A DNA stretch of 64,000 bases from Sphingobacterium endophyticum (GTDB taxonomy: Bacteria; Bacteroidota; Bacteroidia; Sphingobacteriales; Sphingobacteriaceae), in contig NZ_ML771899.1 of assembly GCF_009733535.1 (NCBI RefSeq), forward strand, positions 372,001 through 436,000, read 5' to 3'. The translations under genes were made by a program, and so were the position numbers. Within the stretch, counting starts at the first letter, position 1. Each line of letters begins with the position of its first letter. The notes beneath the pieces are model-generated. The model was not told the DNA's origin, did no database searches, and saw only the letters and a list, made by a program, of their open reading frames with translations. Positions 53,960 to 62,062 of the stretch are shown here, piece by piece.

Positions 53960-55231
53960 ATGGATCATCAAGATATTAAGAGCAGGTTTGGGATAATTGG
54001 GAATTCTCCATTACTAAATCGTGCAATCGATATTGCACGTCAGGTAGCACCTACCGATATATCGGTTTTGATTCAAGGGGAGAGTGGTTCGGGGAAAGAA
54101 GTTTTTTCGCACATCATCCATCAATTAAGTGGTAGGAAACACGGGCCTTTTATTGCGGTTAACTGTGGAGCGATTCCAGAAGGAACGATAGATTCGGAGT
54201 TATTTGGACATGAGAAAGGTTCATTTACTGGCGCTCACGAAGCAAGGAAAGGATATTTTGAAGTTGTTGATGGTGGGACTATATTTCTTGATGAGGTTGG
54301 GGAGTTGCCACTCGGTACGCAAGCCAGGTTATTGAGAGTCTTGGAATCTGGAGAGTATATCCGTGTTGGATCTTCTAAAGTACAAAAAACAAATGTCCGT
54401 GTAGTTGCTGCGACCAATGTCGATGTTTACGAGGCGGTAAAAAAGGGAAAATTTAGGGAAGATCTTTATTATAGATTAAATACGGTTCCATTGCGCATTC
54501 CGTCATTGCGGGAGCGTAAGGAGGATATCGTACTTTTGTTCAGAAAGTTCGTGGTTGATTTTTCTGATAAATACCGTTCGCCAGGTATTCAGTTGACTGA
54601 AGACGCTCAAGAATTGCTTCGCAACTATTCTTGGCCGGGAAATGTTCGTCAATTGAAAAATATTGCCGAGCAGATTGCCGTTTTAGAAAAGGAGAGGTTG
54701 GTAAATGCTCAAATTCTAAGTCATTATTTACCTGCAGAAACGCAGAGCACTACGCTGCCCATGGCCTTGAAGGATCAATCGAAGGAAAATTTTTCTGAAA
54801 GAGATCTTTTATACAAAGTTCTTTTTGATATGAAGAAAGATATGGTTGATTTGAAGAAGTTGGTTGTAGAGTTGATGCAGAATGGCTTAAATCAAGGCAC
54901 GATGGATCAAAATTCACCCTATATCAATCAATTGTATCAGGATGTGAGGCCAAGTGCAGGAGTTTTAGGATCGGAGGAATTTCCGGTGAATTCAAACCCA
55001 ACAATTACGATTCATAATCCAAATGTATCAAACGGAAGCAATAATGATTACCTGTATGATACGCAGGATGTTGAGGAGGTTGAAGAATCCCTGTCTTTAT
55101 TAGATAAGGAATCGGATTTGATCAAGAAGGCTTTGAAGAAGCATAAAGGAAAACGTAAGGCAGCTGCGCAGGAGCTAGGGATTTCGGAGCGTACGCTGTA
55201 CAGGAAGATAAAGGATTTGAATTTAGATTGA
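53960..55231 (+). CDS. Sigma-54-dependent transcriptional activator without sensor domain
   Basis: 423 residues. Bacterial enhancer-binding protein. Walker A GESGSGKE (40-47), GSFTGA loop (87-92; GAFTGA with Ser for Ala) that contacts sigma-54, Walker B FLDE (about 109-112) and the sensor-like RLNTVPLRIPSLRER segment. Residues 246-385 are a linker rich in Asn/Ser. The C-terminal Fis-type HTH ends KRKAAAQELGISERTLYRKIKDL. There is no N-terminal receiver or GAF domain, so control must come from expression, oligomerisation or partner proteins. The nearest sigma-54 promoter in the window drives the OmpA-like gene. Confidence 0.92.
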   Translation: MDHQDIKSRFGIIGNSPLLNRAIDIARQVAPTDISVLIQGESGSGKEVFSHIIHQLSGRKHGPFIAVNCGAIPEGTIDSELFGHEKGSFTGAHEARKGYFEVVDGGTIFLDEVGELPLGTQARLLRVLESGEYIRVGSSKVQKTNVRVVAATNVDVYEAVKKGKFREDLYYRLNTVPLRIPSLRERKEDIVLLFRKFVVDFSDKYRSPGIQLTEDAQELLRNYSWPGNVRQLKNIAEQIAVLEKERLVNAQILSHYLPAETQSTTLPMALKDQSKENFSERDLLYKVLFDMKKDMVDLKKLVVELMQNGLNQGTMDQNSPYINQLYQDVRPSAGVLGSEEFPVNSNPTITIHNPNVSNGSNNDYLYDTQDVEEVEESLSLLDKESDLIKKALKKHKGKRKAAAQELGISERTLYRKIKDLNLD

Positions 55232-55232
55232 T

Positions 55233-55763
55233 ATGTTCAGAAATAAGATGAAAGGCAATTTTATAGCCTATATATTTGCAGCACTTCTTATATTTACTAT
55301 ACAGGGTTGTGGAGTAAAATATAGTTTGGGAGGTGGGACCATTCCTGAGGATATGAAAACCTATTCTGTTGAGATATTTGAAAATATTTCTCCATTTGTT
55401 TCTGCAACCTTAAGTCAAACTTTCACAGAGGGATTAAAGGAGCGGATCAGGACACAATCTAAATTAAGTCAGGTTAATCAGGATGGGGATGCTATGTTTT
55501 CAGGAGTTATTACGAATTATGCGATCACTCCTGCAGCAGTTGAAGCAGGGACCGATCGTGCAGCATTAAATCGTCTTTCGATAACGGTGAAGGTTAAGTA
55601 TGTGAACAGGAAGGATGAGACAGGGGAGAGTGATTTTGAGGAATCGTTTACTCAATTTAAGGAGTTCCGCGGAGAGGTAAGCACACAGGAAATGACCTTG
55701 AACCAGGATATCGTTAAGATGCTTACAGAGGATGTTTTTAATCGAGCATTTAATAATTGGTAA
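55233..55763 (+). CDS. lptE: LptE family LPS-assembly lipoprotein
   Basis: 176 residues with a lipoprotein signal (Cys at 26 in IQGC) and the Bacteroidota-type LptE sequence (KYSLGGGTIPEDMKTYSVEIFENISPFVSATLSQTFTEGLKERI). LptE plugs the LptD barrel and helps insert LPS into the outer membrane. It starts 1 base after the stop of the activator gene, so it is probably in the same operon. A second in-frame ATG at 55248 is possible. Confidence 0.87.
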   Translation: MFRNKMKGNFIAYIFAALLIFTIQGCGVKYSLGGGTIPEDMKTYSVEIFENISPFVSATLSQTFTEGLKERIRTQSKLSQVNQDGDAMFSGVITNYAITPAAVEAGTDRAALNRLSITVKVKYVNRKDETGESDFEESFTQFKEFRGEVSTQEMTLNQDIVKMLTEDVFNRAFNNW

Positions 55764-55784
55764 GAAAAAGAGCCCTTGAATTAC

Positions 55785-56909
55785 ATGGATCAAATTACTG
55801 TTTTTAGAAAAGCCTTAGAGAACCCATTGGAGGTAAGTACTGCTGAGTTTGAGCAGCTTTTATCTAAATACCCGTATTCACAACCAATCATTTTTGCTTT
55901 TGAACGCAAGAAATTTTTGGAAGGACATTCCATAGATAAGCAGAGAACATTGATCTATGCTAATAATCCATTTTGGTTAAGAGACTATCTACAAAAACCC
56001 ATTGAGGAAATCCCCGAAATAGAAGTCGACTCGGATGACTATATTTCTTATGAGGAAGTTGCGGAAGAACAGGGGTTTGGGGAAGATACAGAAGTTTATG
56101 CGGGTGATTTAGGATCAGAACCTGAAGTTGTTGAAACCAAATTAGAGCATCAGTCTACCATTGAAGAAGTACAGCAGGAATTTGTGCATCAGGAATCTAC
56201 CCCAAAAGATGAAGAGCCTATATTTGATATACCATCGGGTTATAATATAGAGAAGGAATTTGCGGAAGATGAGGAAACTGAAGTAGAAGAAGCTGGAGTT
56301 ATAGATGAAATAGAGGAAGATTCAACAAATGAAGTTGATTCAATTGTTGAGCAGGAAGGTGAGAAGAGGAGTTCTGAAGAAGACATCAGTTTATATAATG
56401 ATGAGTTGATGCCATATAGTTTCAGATGGTGGCTTTACAAAACTCGATTGGAGCATGCAGATACCTACCAGCCATTTTCAAATCCTGTTATCCCAAAACA
56501 GCAAAAGGGTCAGTTTGATCCTAAGAAACTGGATGCAGCGATTTTGGATCAACAGATTAGGGAGAATATTTTTCATCTTCAGGATCCGGAGGATAAATTG
56601 AGCGATAAGCACAAGAAGGAAACTGTAGAGTTTAATTCTGCGGAGAAGGTCGATGAGGTAATAGAGAAGTTTATTCGTGAGGAGCCACAGATCCAAGCGC
56701 CGAAGGCGGAATCGATTAATACGGAGAATAAGGCGAGGAGCAGTTCAGAAGATCAATTGCAGGTAGTTACGGAGACGTTGGCAAACATCTACGAGTCACA
56801 GGGAATGTATGAAAAAGCAATCTTGGTGTTTCGAAAATTAATTTCGGATAATCCAGAAAAAAAATCGTACTTTGCGACCCGAATTAAAGAGATTGAACAA
56901 AAGTTATAA
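55785..56909 (+). CDS. TPR-like protein of unknown function in the lptE-secG block
   Basis: About 374 residues (ATG at 55785; an upstream TTG would add three). N-terminal helical domain (about 1-80, LENPLEVSTAEFEQLLSKYPYSQPIIFAFERKKFLEG), a long acidic central region (about 85-200, strongly Glu-rich), a conserved short block (PYSFRWWLYKTRLEH), and a C-terminal TPR-like repeat (ETLANIYESQGMYEKAILVFRKLISDNPEKKSYF). No signal peptide, so cytoplasmic. Sphingobacteriales proteins in this position are usually called TPR proteins; the role is unknown. Starts 21 bases after lptE. Confidence 0.78.
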   Translation: MDQITVFRKALENPLEVSTAEFEQLLSKYPYSQPIIFAFERKKFLEGHSIDKQRTLIYANNPFWLRDYLQKPIEEIPEIEVDSDDYISYEEVAEEQGFGEDTEVYAGDLGSEPEVVETKLEHQSTIEEVQQEFVHQESTPKDEEPIFDIPSGYNIEKEFAEDEETEVEEAGVIDEIEEDSTNEVDSIVEQEGEKRSSEEDISLYNDELMPYSFRWWLYKTRLEHADTYQPFSNPVIPKQQKGQFDPKKLDAAILDQQIRENIFHLQDPEDKLSDKHKKETVEFNSAEKVDEVIEKFIREEPQIQAPKAESINTENKARSSSEDQLQVVTETLANIYESQGMYEKAILVFRKLISDNPEKKSYFATRIKEIEQKL

Positions 56910-56922
56910 TTGAAATATAGAA

Positions 56923-57288
56923 ATGGACATTTTATTTATTATCCTAATTATTCTAGCTAGTTTATTATTAGCGTTTTTTGTATTGATTCAAAACCCAAAA
57001 GGAGGAGGTTTATCTTCTGGATTTTCGGGTGGCGCTAATTTAATTGGGGTACAACGTACGGGTGATATCTTAGAAAAAGGGACATGGATTTTTGCAATTG
57101 CATTAATGGTATTTTGTATTGCCATTAATATCATTGGTCCATCGACATCGAATAAAGGAGGTTTAGGGGATCAAATCGAAGCACCAGTAACGGCTCCAAA
57201 TTTGAATTTAAATCCAACAGCTACACCTGCGACTGGAACTCAAACTCCAGCGACGCAAGCACCTGTTCCTACAGATACGACAAAATAA
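56923..57288 (+). CDS. secG: Preprotein translocase subunit SecG
   Basis: 121 residues. Small inner-membrane subunit of the SecYEG channel. Two transmembrane helices (about 1-18 and 52-74) and the conserved loop QNPKGGGLSSGFSGGANLIG are seen. The C-terminal tail is Thr/Ala/Pro-rich. Starts 13 bases after the TPR-like gene and ends before a strong terminator. Confidence 0.93.
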   Translation: MDILFIILIILASLLLAFFVLIQNPKGGGLSSGFSGGANLIGVQRTGDILEKGTWIFAIALMVFCIAINIIGPSTSNKGGLGDQIEAPVTAPNLNLNPTATPATGTQTPATQAPVPTDTTK

Positions 57289-57311
57289 CAAGCTTTAGTC
57301 TTACACGATAT

Positions 57312-57343
57312 AACCCTGTCTATAATTAGGCAGGGTTTTTTGT
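57312..57343 (+). terminator. Rho-independent terminator after secG
   Basis: AACCCTG (57312-57318), a 12-base loop, CAGGGTT (57331-57337), then a T-run. Confidence 0.85.
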
Positions 57344-57358
57344 TTTTGGGCGCACTGG

Positions 57359-57406
57359 TGTCATGATGACATTAAGATGATGGTTTACTGACATGAAAAA
57401 TGACAG
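57359..57406. promoter_or_regulatory. Four TGACA/TGTCA half-sites upstream of groES
   Basis: TGTCAT-G-ATGACA (57359-57371) is a perfect 13-base palindrome; CTGACAT-GAAAA-ATGACAG (57388-57406) is a second dyad with one mismatch. They lie 103-150 bases before groES. I see no CIRCE element. Confidence 0.45.
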
Positions 57407-57508
57407 TTAATGCTAAAATGGCAAAATATTTTGATTAATTTCAATTGGCATAGTTAGTGATGCTTTTGAAATACATAACACTAAAAAAATAAAAATTGAT
57501 ATACAATT

Positions 57509-57784
57509 ATGGCATTAAGTATTAAACCTATCGGAGACAGAGTAGTAGTTGAACCTGCTCCAGCAGAAGAAAAGACAGCATCAGGTATCTATATTCCTGA
57601 TACGGCAAAAGAAAAACCATCCCAAGGAACAATTGTAGCTGTAGGATCAGGGAAGCCTGAAGAACCATTGACTGTAAAAGTAGGTGATAAAGTATTGTAC
57701 GGTAAGTACGCTGGAACAGAAATTACCTACGAAGGTAAAGAGTATTTAATTATGCGTGAGGCTGATATCTACGCTGTTCTGTAA
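57509..57784 (+). CDS. groES: Co-chaperonin GroES
   Basis: 91 residues. Forms the lid of the GroEL chamber. Seen: [12 protein letters not shown], the mobile loop [45 protein letters not shown] and the C-terminal EADIYAVL. Bicistronic with groEL (89-base gap). Confidence 0.98.
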   Translation: MALSIKPIGDRVVVEPAPAEEKTASGIYIPDTAKEKPSQGTIVAVGSGKPEEPLTVKVGDKVLYGKYAGTEITYEGKEYLIMREADIYAVL

Positions 57785-57873
57785 TCAAAATCCAAAAACA
57801 AAATTTTAATAAGATTAGACTTTGAAATTGTCCTATTTGATGAATTCAAGTCGAAGATTCAATACATATAACA

Positions 57874-59508
57874 ATGGCAAAACAAGTAAAATATAATGTA
57901 GAAGCACGTGACGCCCTGAAAAAAGGTGTTGACACACTAGCAAACGCAGTAAAAGTTACATTAGGCCCCAAAGGGCGTAATGTAATTATTGAGAAGAAAT
58001 TTGGTTCTCCAGCAATTACAAAAGATGGTGTATCGGTAGCTAAAGAGATCGATTTAAAAGATGCTTTAGAGAACATGGGTGCTCAAATGGTAAAAGAAGT
58101 AGCATCTAAAACTGCGGATCAAGCGGGTGACGGTACTACAACGGCTACTGTTTTAGCACAAGCAATCGTTGCTCCGGGTATTAAATCTGTAGCAGCAGGT
58201 GCAAATCCAATGGATTTAAAACGTGGTATTGACAAGGCAGTTGCTGCAGTAGTTGAGAATTTAAAGTCTCAATCTCAAGTAGTAGGTGCTGACAACAATA
58301 AAATTAAACAAGTTGCATCAATTTCAGCAAACAATGACGAGGTTATCGGTTCATTAATTGCAGAGGCGATGGAAAAAGTTGGTAACGACGGAGTTATCAC
58401 AGTTGAAGAAGCAAAAGGTACTGAAACTGAAGTTAAAACAGTTGAAGGTATGCAATTTGACCGTGGTTATTTATCACCATACTTTGTTACGAACTCAGAC
58501 AAAATGGAAGCTGATTTAGAAAGCCCATACATTTTGATCTATGACAAGAAGATCAGCAATATGAAAGAGTTATTGCCAATCTTGGAAAAACAAGTTCAAA
58601 CAGGAAAACCTTTATTAATTATTGCAGAAGATTTAGATGGAGAAGCATTAGCTACACTAGTAGTTAACAAAATCCGTGGTTCTCTGAAAGTTGCAGCTGT
58701 TAAGGCTCCAGGTTTCGGTGACCGCCGTAAAGCAATGTTAGAAGATATCGCTATTCTTACAGGCGGTACCGTAATTTCTGAAGAGAGAGGATTTAAATTA
58801 GAGAATGCTGAATTATCATATTTAGGACAAGCAGAGAAAGTTGTTGTAGATAAAGATAATACAACTGTAATTAATGGTGCAGGTAATGTTGAAGACATTA
58901 AAGCACGTGTTGCGCAGATTCGTTCTCAAATTGAAACTACAACTTCAGATTATGATCGTGAGAAATTGCAAGAGCGCTTAGCGAAATTATCAGGTGGTGT
59001 TGCGGTTCTTTATGTAGGTGCTGCTTCAGAGGTTGAGATGAAAGAGAAAAAAGACCGCGTAGACGATGCATTACATGCTACTCGTGCAGCAGTAGAAGAA
59101 GGTATTGTTGCTGGTGGTGGTGTTGCATTCATTCGTTCAACTGAGGCTTTAGTTAACTTAAAAGGAGAAAACGAAGACGAGCAGATTGGTATCGATATCA
59201 TCAAACGTGCGATTGAAGAGCCTTTGCGTCAAATCTGTGCTAACGCAGGTATTGAAGGAGCTGTAATTGTTCAAAAGGTTAAAGAAGGAACAGCAGATTA
59301 TGGATACAATGCACGTACTGATAAGTTTGAGAACTTAATTTCAGCTGGTGTTATCGATCCTACGAAAGTTTCACGTGTAGCATTAGAAAACGCGGCTTCA
59401 GTTGCTTCTATGTTATTGACTACAGAGTGTGTATTAGCTGACGAACCGGAAGAGAATCCAGTAGGTGCTGGTGCTCCAATGGGAGGCGGTATGGGTGGAA
59501 TGATGTAG
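57874..59508 (+). CDS. groEL: Chaperonin GroEL
   Basis: 544 residues. ATP-dependent folding chamber. ATP-binding [10 protein letters not shown] and [11 protein letters not shown], typical apical-domain sequence ([24 protein letters not shown]) and the C-terminal flexible GGM tail ([14 protein letters not shown]) are present. Length is that of the family. It is followed by a strong terminator. Confidence 0.99.
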   Translation: MAKQVKYNVEARDALKKGVDTLANAVKVTLGPKGRNVIIEKKFGSPAITKDGVSVAKEIDLKDALENMGAQMVKEVASKTADQAGDGTTTATVLAQAIVAPGIKSVAAGANPMDLKRGIDKAVAAVVENLKSQSQVVGADNNKIKQVASISANNDEVIGSLIAEAMEKVGNDGVITVEEAKGTETEVKTVEGMQFDRGYLSPYFVTNSDKMEADLESPYILIYDKKISNMKELLPILEKQVQTGKPLLIIAEDLDGEALATLVVNKIRGSLKVAAVKAPGFGDRRKAMLEDIAILTGGTVISEERGFKLENAELSYLGQAEKVVVDKDNTTVINGAGNVEDIKARVAQIRSQIETTTSDYDREKLQERLAKLSGGVAVLYVGAASEVEMKEKKDRVDDALHATRAAVEEGIVAGGGVAFIRSTEALVNLKGENEDEQIGIDIIKRAIEEPLRQICANAGIEGAVIVQKVKEGTADYGYNARTDKFENLISAGVIDPTKVSRVALENAASVASMLLTTECVLADEPEENPVGAGAPMGGGMGGMM

Positions 59509-59528
59509 TATTCCACTTGAATATAATT

Positions 59529-59562
59529 AAAAGAGCTATCTAAAATCAGGTAGCTCTTTTTT
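59529..59562 (+). terminator. Rho-independent terminator after groEL
   Basis: AAAAGAGCTA (59529-59538) and TAGCTCTTTT (59551-59560) with a 12-base loop, continued by a T-rich tract. Confidence 0.85.
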
Positions 59563-59602
59563 GTTTTTTGTATATTAGAAATATCGTTTTTCTGATTGTT
59601 AT

Positions 59603-60403
59603 ATGGAGACTTATAGTATTGTTGTTTTATTTATTATTTTCTTATTTGGGATCATATTAGTGTATTTTGTTTGGAAGAATGTTGGGAATAAGAAAATAGT
59701 GAATCAGGAAATACCGAGCGAAGATTACATTAAGGAAGTCTTACATGGCAAAGTTGATTTTTTCAATCAGCTCAACGAGGAACAGCAAGCCACATTTATA
59801 AGCCGGGTTTCTTATTTTTTACATACTACACGGATTTCACCAGAAAAAGGTGCCAGCATCACGGATGAGCAATGCATACTAATTGCTGCAAGTGCAACCA
59901 TTCCCCTCTTCCATTTTCAGAACTGGTCGTATGAGAATTTAGATGAAGTATTGGTATATCCTGGTACTTTCAATGAGAAATATAATACTGAGGAGGAAAG
60001 GAGAAATATCTTAGGAATGGTTGGAGACGGAGCTATGCATCGGAAAATGATTCTCTCACTACCAGCATTAATGGCTGGGTTTGAGCAACATTCAGATGGA
60101 AACACGGCAATACATGAATTTGTTCATTTAATAGATAAGGCAGACGGGGAGGTTGATGGAGTTCCTGAATATCTGATTCCAAAGAACTTAATTCAACCAT
60201 GGATTGAGGAGATGCATCAGACCATTAAAGAAATTAGGAGAGATGAATCAAATATTAGGGATTATGCAGCTACAAATCCTGCGGAATTCTTTGCAGTAGT
60301 TTCAGAATATTTTTTTCAGAAACCTAGGCTACTGCAAAAAGATCATCCAGAACTATATACAATGTTAAATGAAATTTATAATGGTGAGAAAGTTGAAAAA
60401 TAA
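59603..60403 (+). CDS. Zinc-dependent peptidase, MtfA family (M90)
   Basis: 266 residues. N-terminal transmembrane helix (about 5-25) then an MtfA-like (M90) domain. Zinc-binding H171-E172-xx-H175 (HEFVH) is followed by a second region NPAEFFAVVSEYFFQKP (about 225-242) whose Glu completes the metal site. E. coli MtfA binds the Mlc repressor and trims peptides; a role here is unknown. It lacks gene partners and stands alone after the groEL terminator. Confidence 0.88.
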   Translation: METYSIVVLFIIFLFGIILVYFVWKNVGNKKIVNQEIPSEDYIKEVLHGKVDFFNQLNEEQQATFISRVSYFLHTTRISPEKGASITDEQCILIAASATIPLFHFQNWSYENLDEVLVYPGTFNEKYNTEEERRNILGMVGDGAMHRKMILSLPALMAGFEQHSDGNTAIHEFVHLIDKADGEVDGVPEYLIPKNLIQPWIEEMHQTIKEIRRDESNIRDYAATNPAEFFAVVSEYFFQKPRLLQKDHPELYTMLNEIYNGEKVEK

Positions 60404-60478
60404 TAAACAATTTTCGGTAAGTGTCTGTTATTAAGGTTGATATAATCGAATGTTCAATACTAAAAAATAAATATTATT

Positions 60479-61462
60479 ATGGAATACAGATATATTGGTG
60501 ACAGTGAAATTAATGCATCGGTAATAACCTTTGGAGCTTGGGCTGCTGGTGGATGGATGTGGGGTTCAACTGACCGAAAAGATGCTATTGAAGCAATAGT
60601 TGCGGCGTATGATTTGGGAGTTACGACCATCGATACTGCTCCTATCTACGGTCAAGGAACAAGTGAGGAGATTGTAGGGGAAGCACTAAAAGACATACCT
60701 CGAGATAAAACACAGATTCTTACCAAGTTTGGGATGCGATGGGACCTTGCAAAAGGTGATTTCGCATTTCATAGTAAGATGAATAATGGAGATGATATTG
60801 AAATTTATAAATATGCAGGCAAAGAAAGTATTATTTATGAATGTGAGCAGAGCCTAAAGAGATTAGGAACTGATTATATTGATTTATATCAAATACACTG
60901 GCCAGATTCGACCACAGCAGTAGAGGAAACTTTTGAGGCAGTTTCTCAGTTAATAGAGCAAGGGAAGGTGAGGTATGCTGGTGTATGTAACTACAGTGCT
61001 CAATTAATGGCAGAAGCGAAGCGTACATTACCAATAGTATCCAATCAAATTCCATATAGTATGGTAAATAGGGGAATTGAAGAAGAAACTGTCCCGTATT
61101 GTATTAAGCATGATAAGGCAATATTAGCCTACAGCCCGTTAGAAAGAGGATTGCTTACTGGGAAAATCCATTCTGGGTATGAATTTCAGGAAGGTGATCA
61201 CCGTGCAAAGCATCCGCATTTTCAGCCAGATTTTATAGATCGAGCGAATATTCTTTTGGAAAGAATTAAACCATTAGCTGACGATAAGGGTGTTACTTTG
61301 GCTCAGTTAGTTTTACGTTGGACCATTGAACGTCCAGGGATTACAATCGCATTAGCAGGTGCGAGAAATGCCCATCAATCTGTTCAGAATGCTAAGTCGA
61401 TGGATATAAATCTTACTCATGAGGAGATAGATTTTATAAATGCTGTGGTTGATGCATTTTAA
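60479..61462 (+). CDS. Aldo/keto reductase
   Basis: 327 residues. NADPH-dependent (alpha/beta)8 enzyme with the catalytic tetrad D52 and Y57 (TIDTAPIYG), K83 (LTKFG) and H140 (DLYQIHWPD). The NADP-binding segment is in the C-terminal ALAGARN. The family reduces aldehydes and ketones of sugars or other carbonyls; substrate not known. The stop codon is inside the left arm of a terminator. Confidence 0.92.
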   Translation: MEYRYIGDSEINASVITFGAWAAGGWMWGSTDRKDAIEAIVAAYDLGVTTIDTAPIYGQGTSEEIVGEALKDIPRDKTQILTKFGMRWDLAKGDFAFHSKMNNGDDIEIYKYAGKESIIYECEQSLKRLGTDYIDLYQIHWPDSTTAVEETFEAVSQLIEQGKVRYAGVCNYSAQLMAEAKRTLPIVSNQIPYSMVNRGIEEETVPYCIKHDKAILAYSPLERGLLTGKIHSGYEFQEGDHRAKHPHFQPDFIDRANILLERIKPLADDKGVTLAQLVLRWTIERPGITIALAGARNAHQSVQNAKSMDINLTHEEIDFINAVVDAF

Positions 61463-61495
61463 TTTAAGGGCTGCTGTTAAGTGGCCCTTAAATTA
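61460..61495. terminator. Bidirectional terminator overlapping two stop codons
   Basis: TAATTTAAGGGC (61460-61471) and GCCCTTAAATTA (61484-61495) are perfect 12-base arms around a 12-base loop. The left arm contains the aldo/keto reductase stop and the right arm the stop of the convergent NTF2-like gene. Confidence 0.85.
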
Positions 61496-61873
61496 GCTTA
61501 TATCCTTAATCAAGGCTATTTTTCCTTCGGAATTAAATTCGAAAATGGATTTTCCTCTCAGCTTAATTTTATCTCCGAATTTTAAACTATCAGAGATATC
61601 CATTGCCATGATTGCCTCGTAATCGATAAAAACCTCAGAGAATGTATCATGATGATTCATGGCAGTAATGGTTTGCGTTCTTTGTGAAAAAAACTCTTTT
61701 GCCTGTTCTGCTTGATGCATGAAATCCTCTTTGCCAGAAAGTGAGTCTGTTACCATTCCATTGCTAATGTTTTCAAACAACAGCTCGTTATCCATGTCTC
61801 GAACCATCTTTTCTACATCAAAGTTGTTATAACCATCAATGTAATTTTTTATTATCTCTTCTCTTTTGTTCAT
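61493..61873 (-). CDS. NTF2-like (SnoaL-type) protein
   Basis: 126 residues with the NTF2/SnoaL cone fold: N-terminal helices (EIIKNYIDGYNNFDVEKMVRDMDNELLFENISNG) and a curved beta sheet (VFIDYEAIMAMDISDSLKFGDKIKLRGKSIFEFNSEGKIALIKDIS). Such proteins are small ligand-binding or isomerase-like proteins; no catalytic residues can be named. Cytoplasmic. Convergent with the aldo/keto reductase. Confidence 0.85.
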   Translation of the reverse strand: MNKREEIIKNYIDGYNNFDVEKMVRDMDNELLFENISNGMVTDSLSGKEDFMHQAEQAKEFFSQRTQTITAMNHHDTFSEVFIDYEAIMAMDISDSLKFGDKIKLRGKSIFEFNSEGKIALIKDIS

Positions 61874-62062
61874 TGAATGTATTAAAAAACTTATTTAAAG
61901 ATAAGTGAATTCTATATCATTCAGTAACAGTTGAGTATTAATAATTGCTGTATTAAGAAAGTGTTAACATTCAAAATCCCTGAAAATCCCTATTATTAAT
62001 GCGCATTAACTTTTGTATTTTGCTTTTGGAATTAATAATGATGATTGAAATAAAATAGGAAA

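Noticed and set aside
57445-57463. A TTGGCA...TGC sequence upstream of groES resembling a sigma-54 site
   Set aside because: The spacing between GG and GC is 13 bases, not the required 10.
58596-58898. Long reverse-strand frames inside groEL (and similar frames opposite other conserved genes)
   Set aside because: They are shadows of the codon structure of a strongly conserved gene and have no start context.
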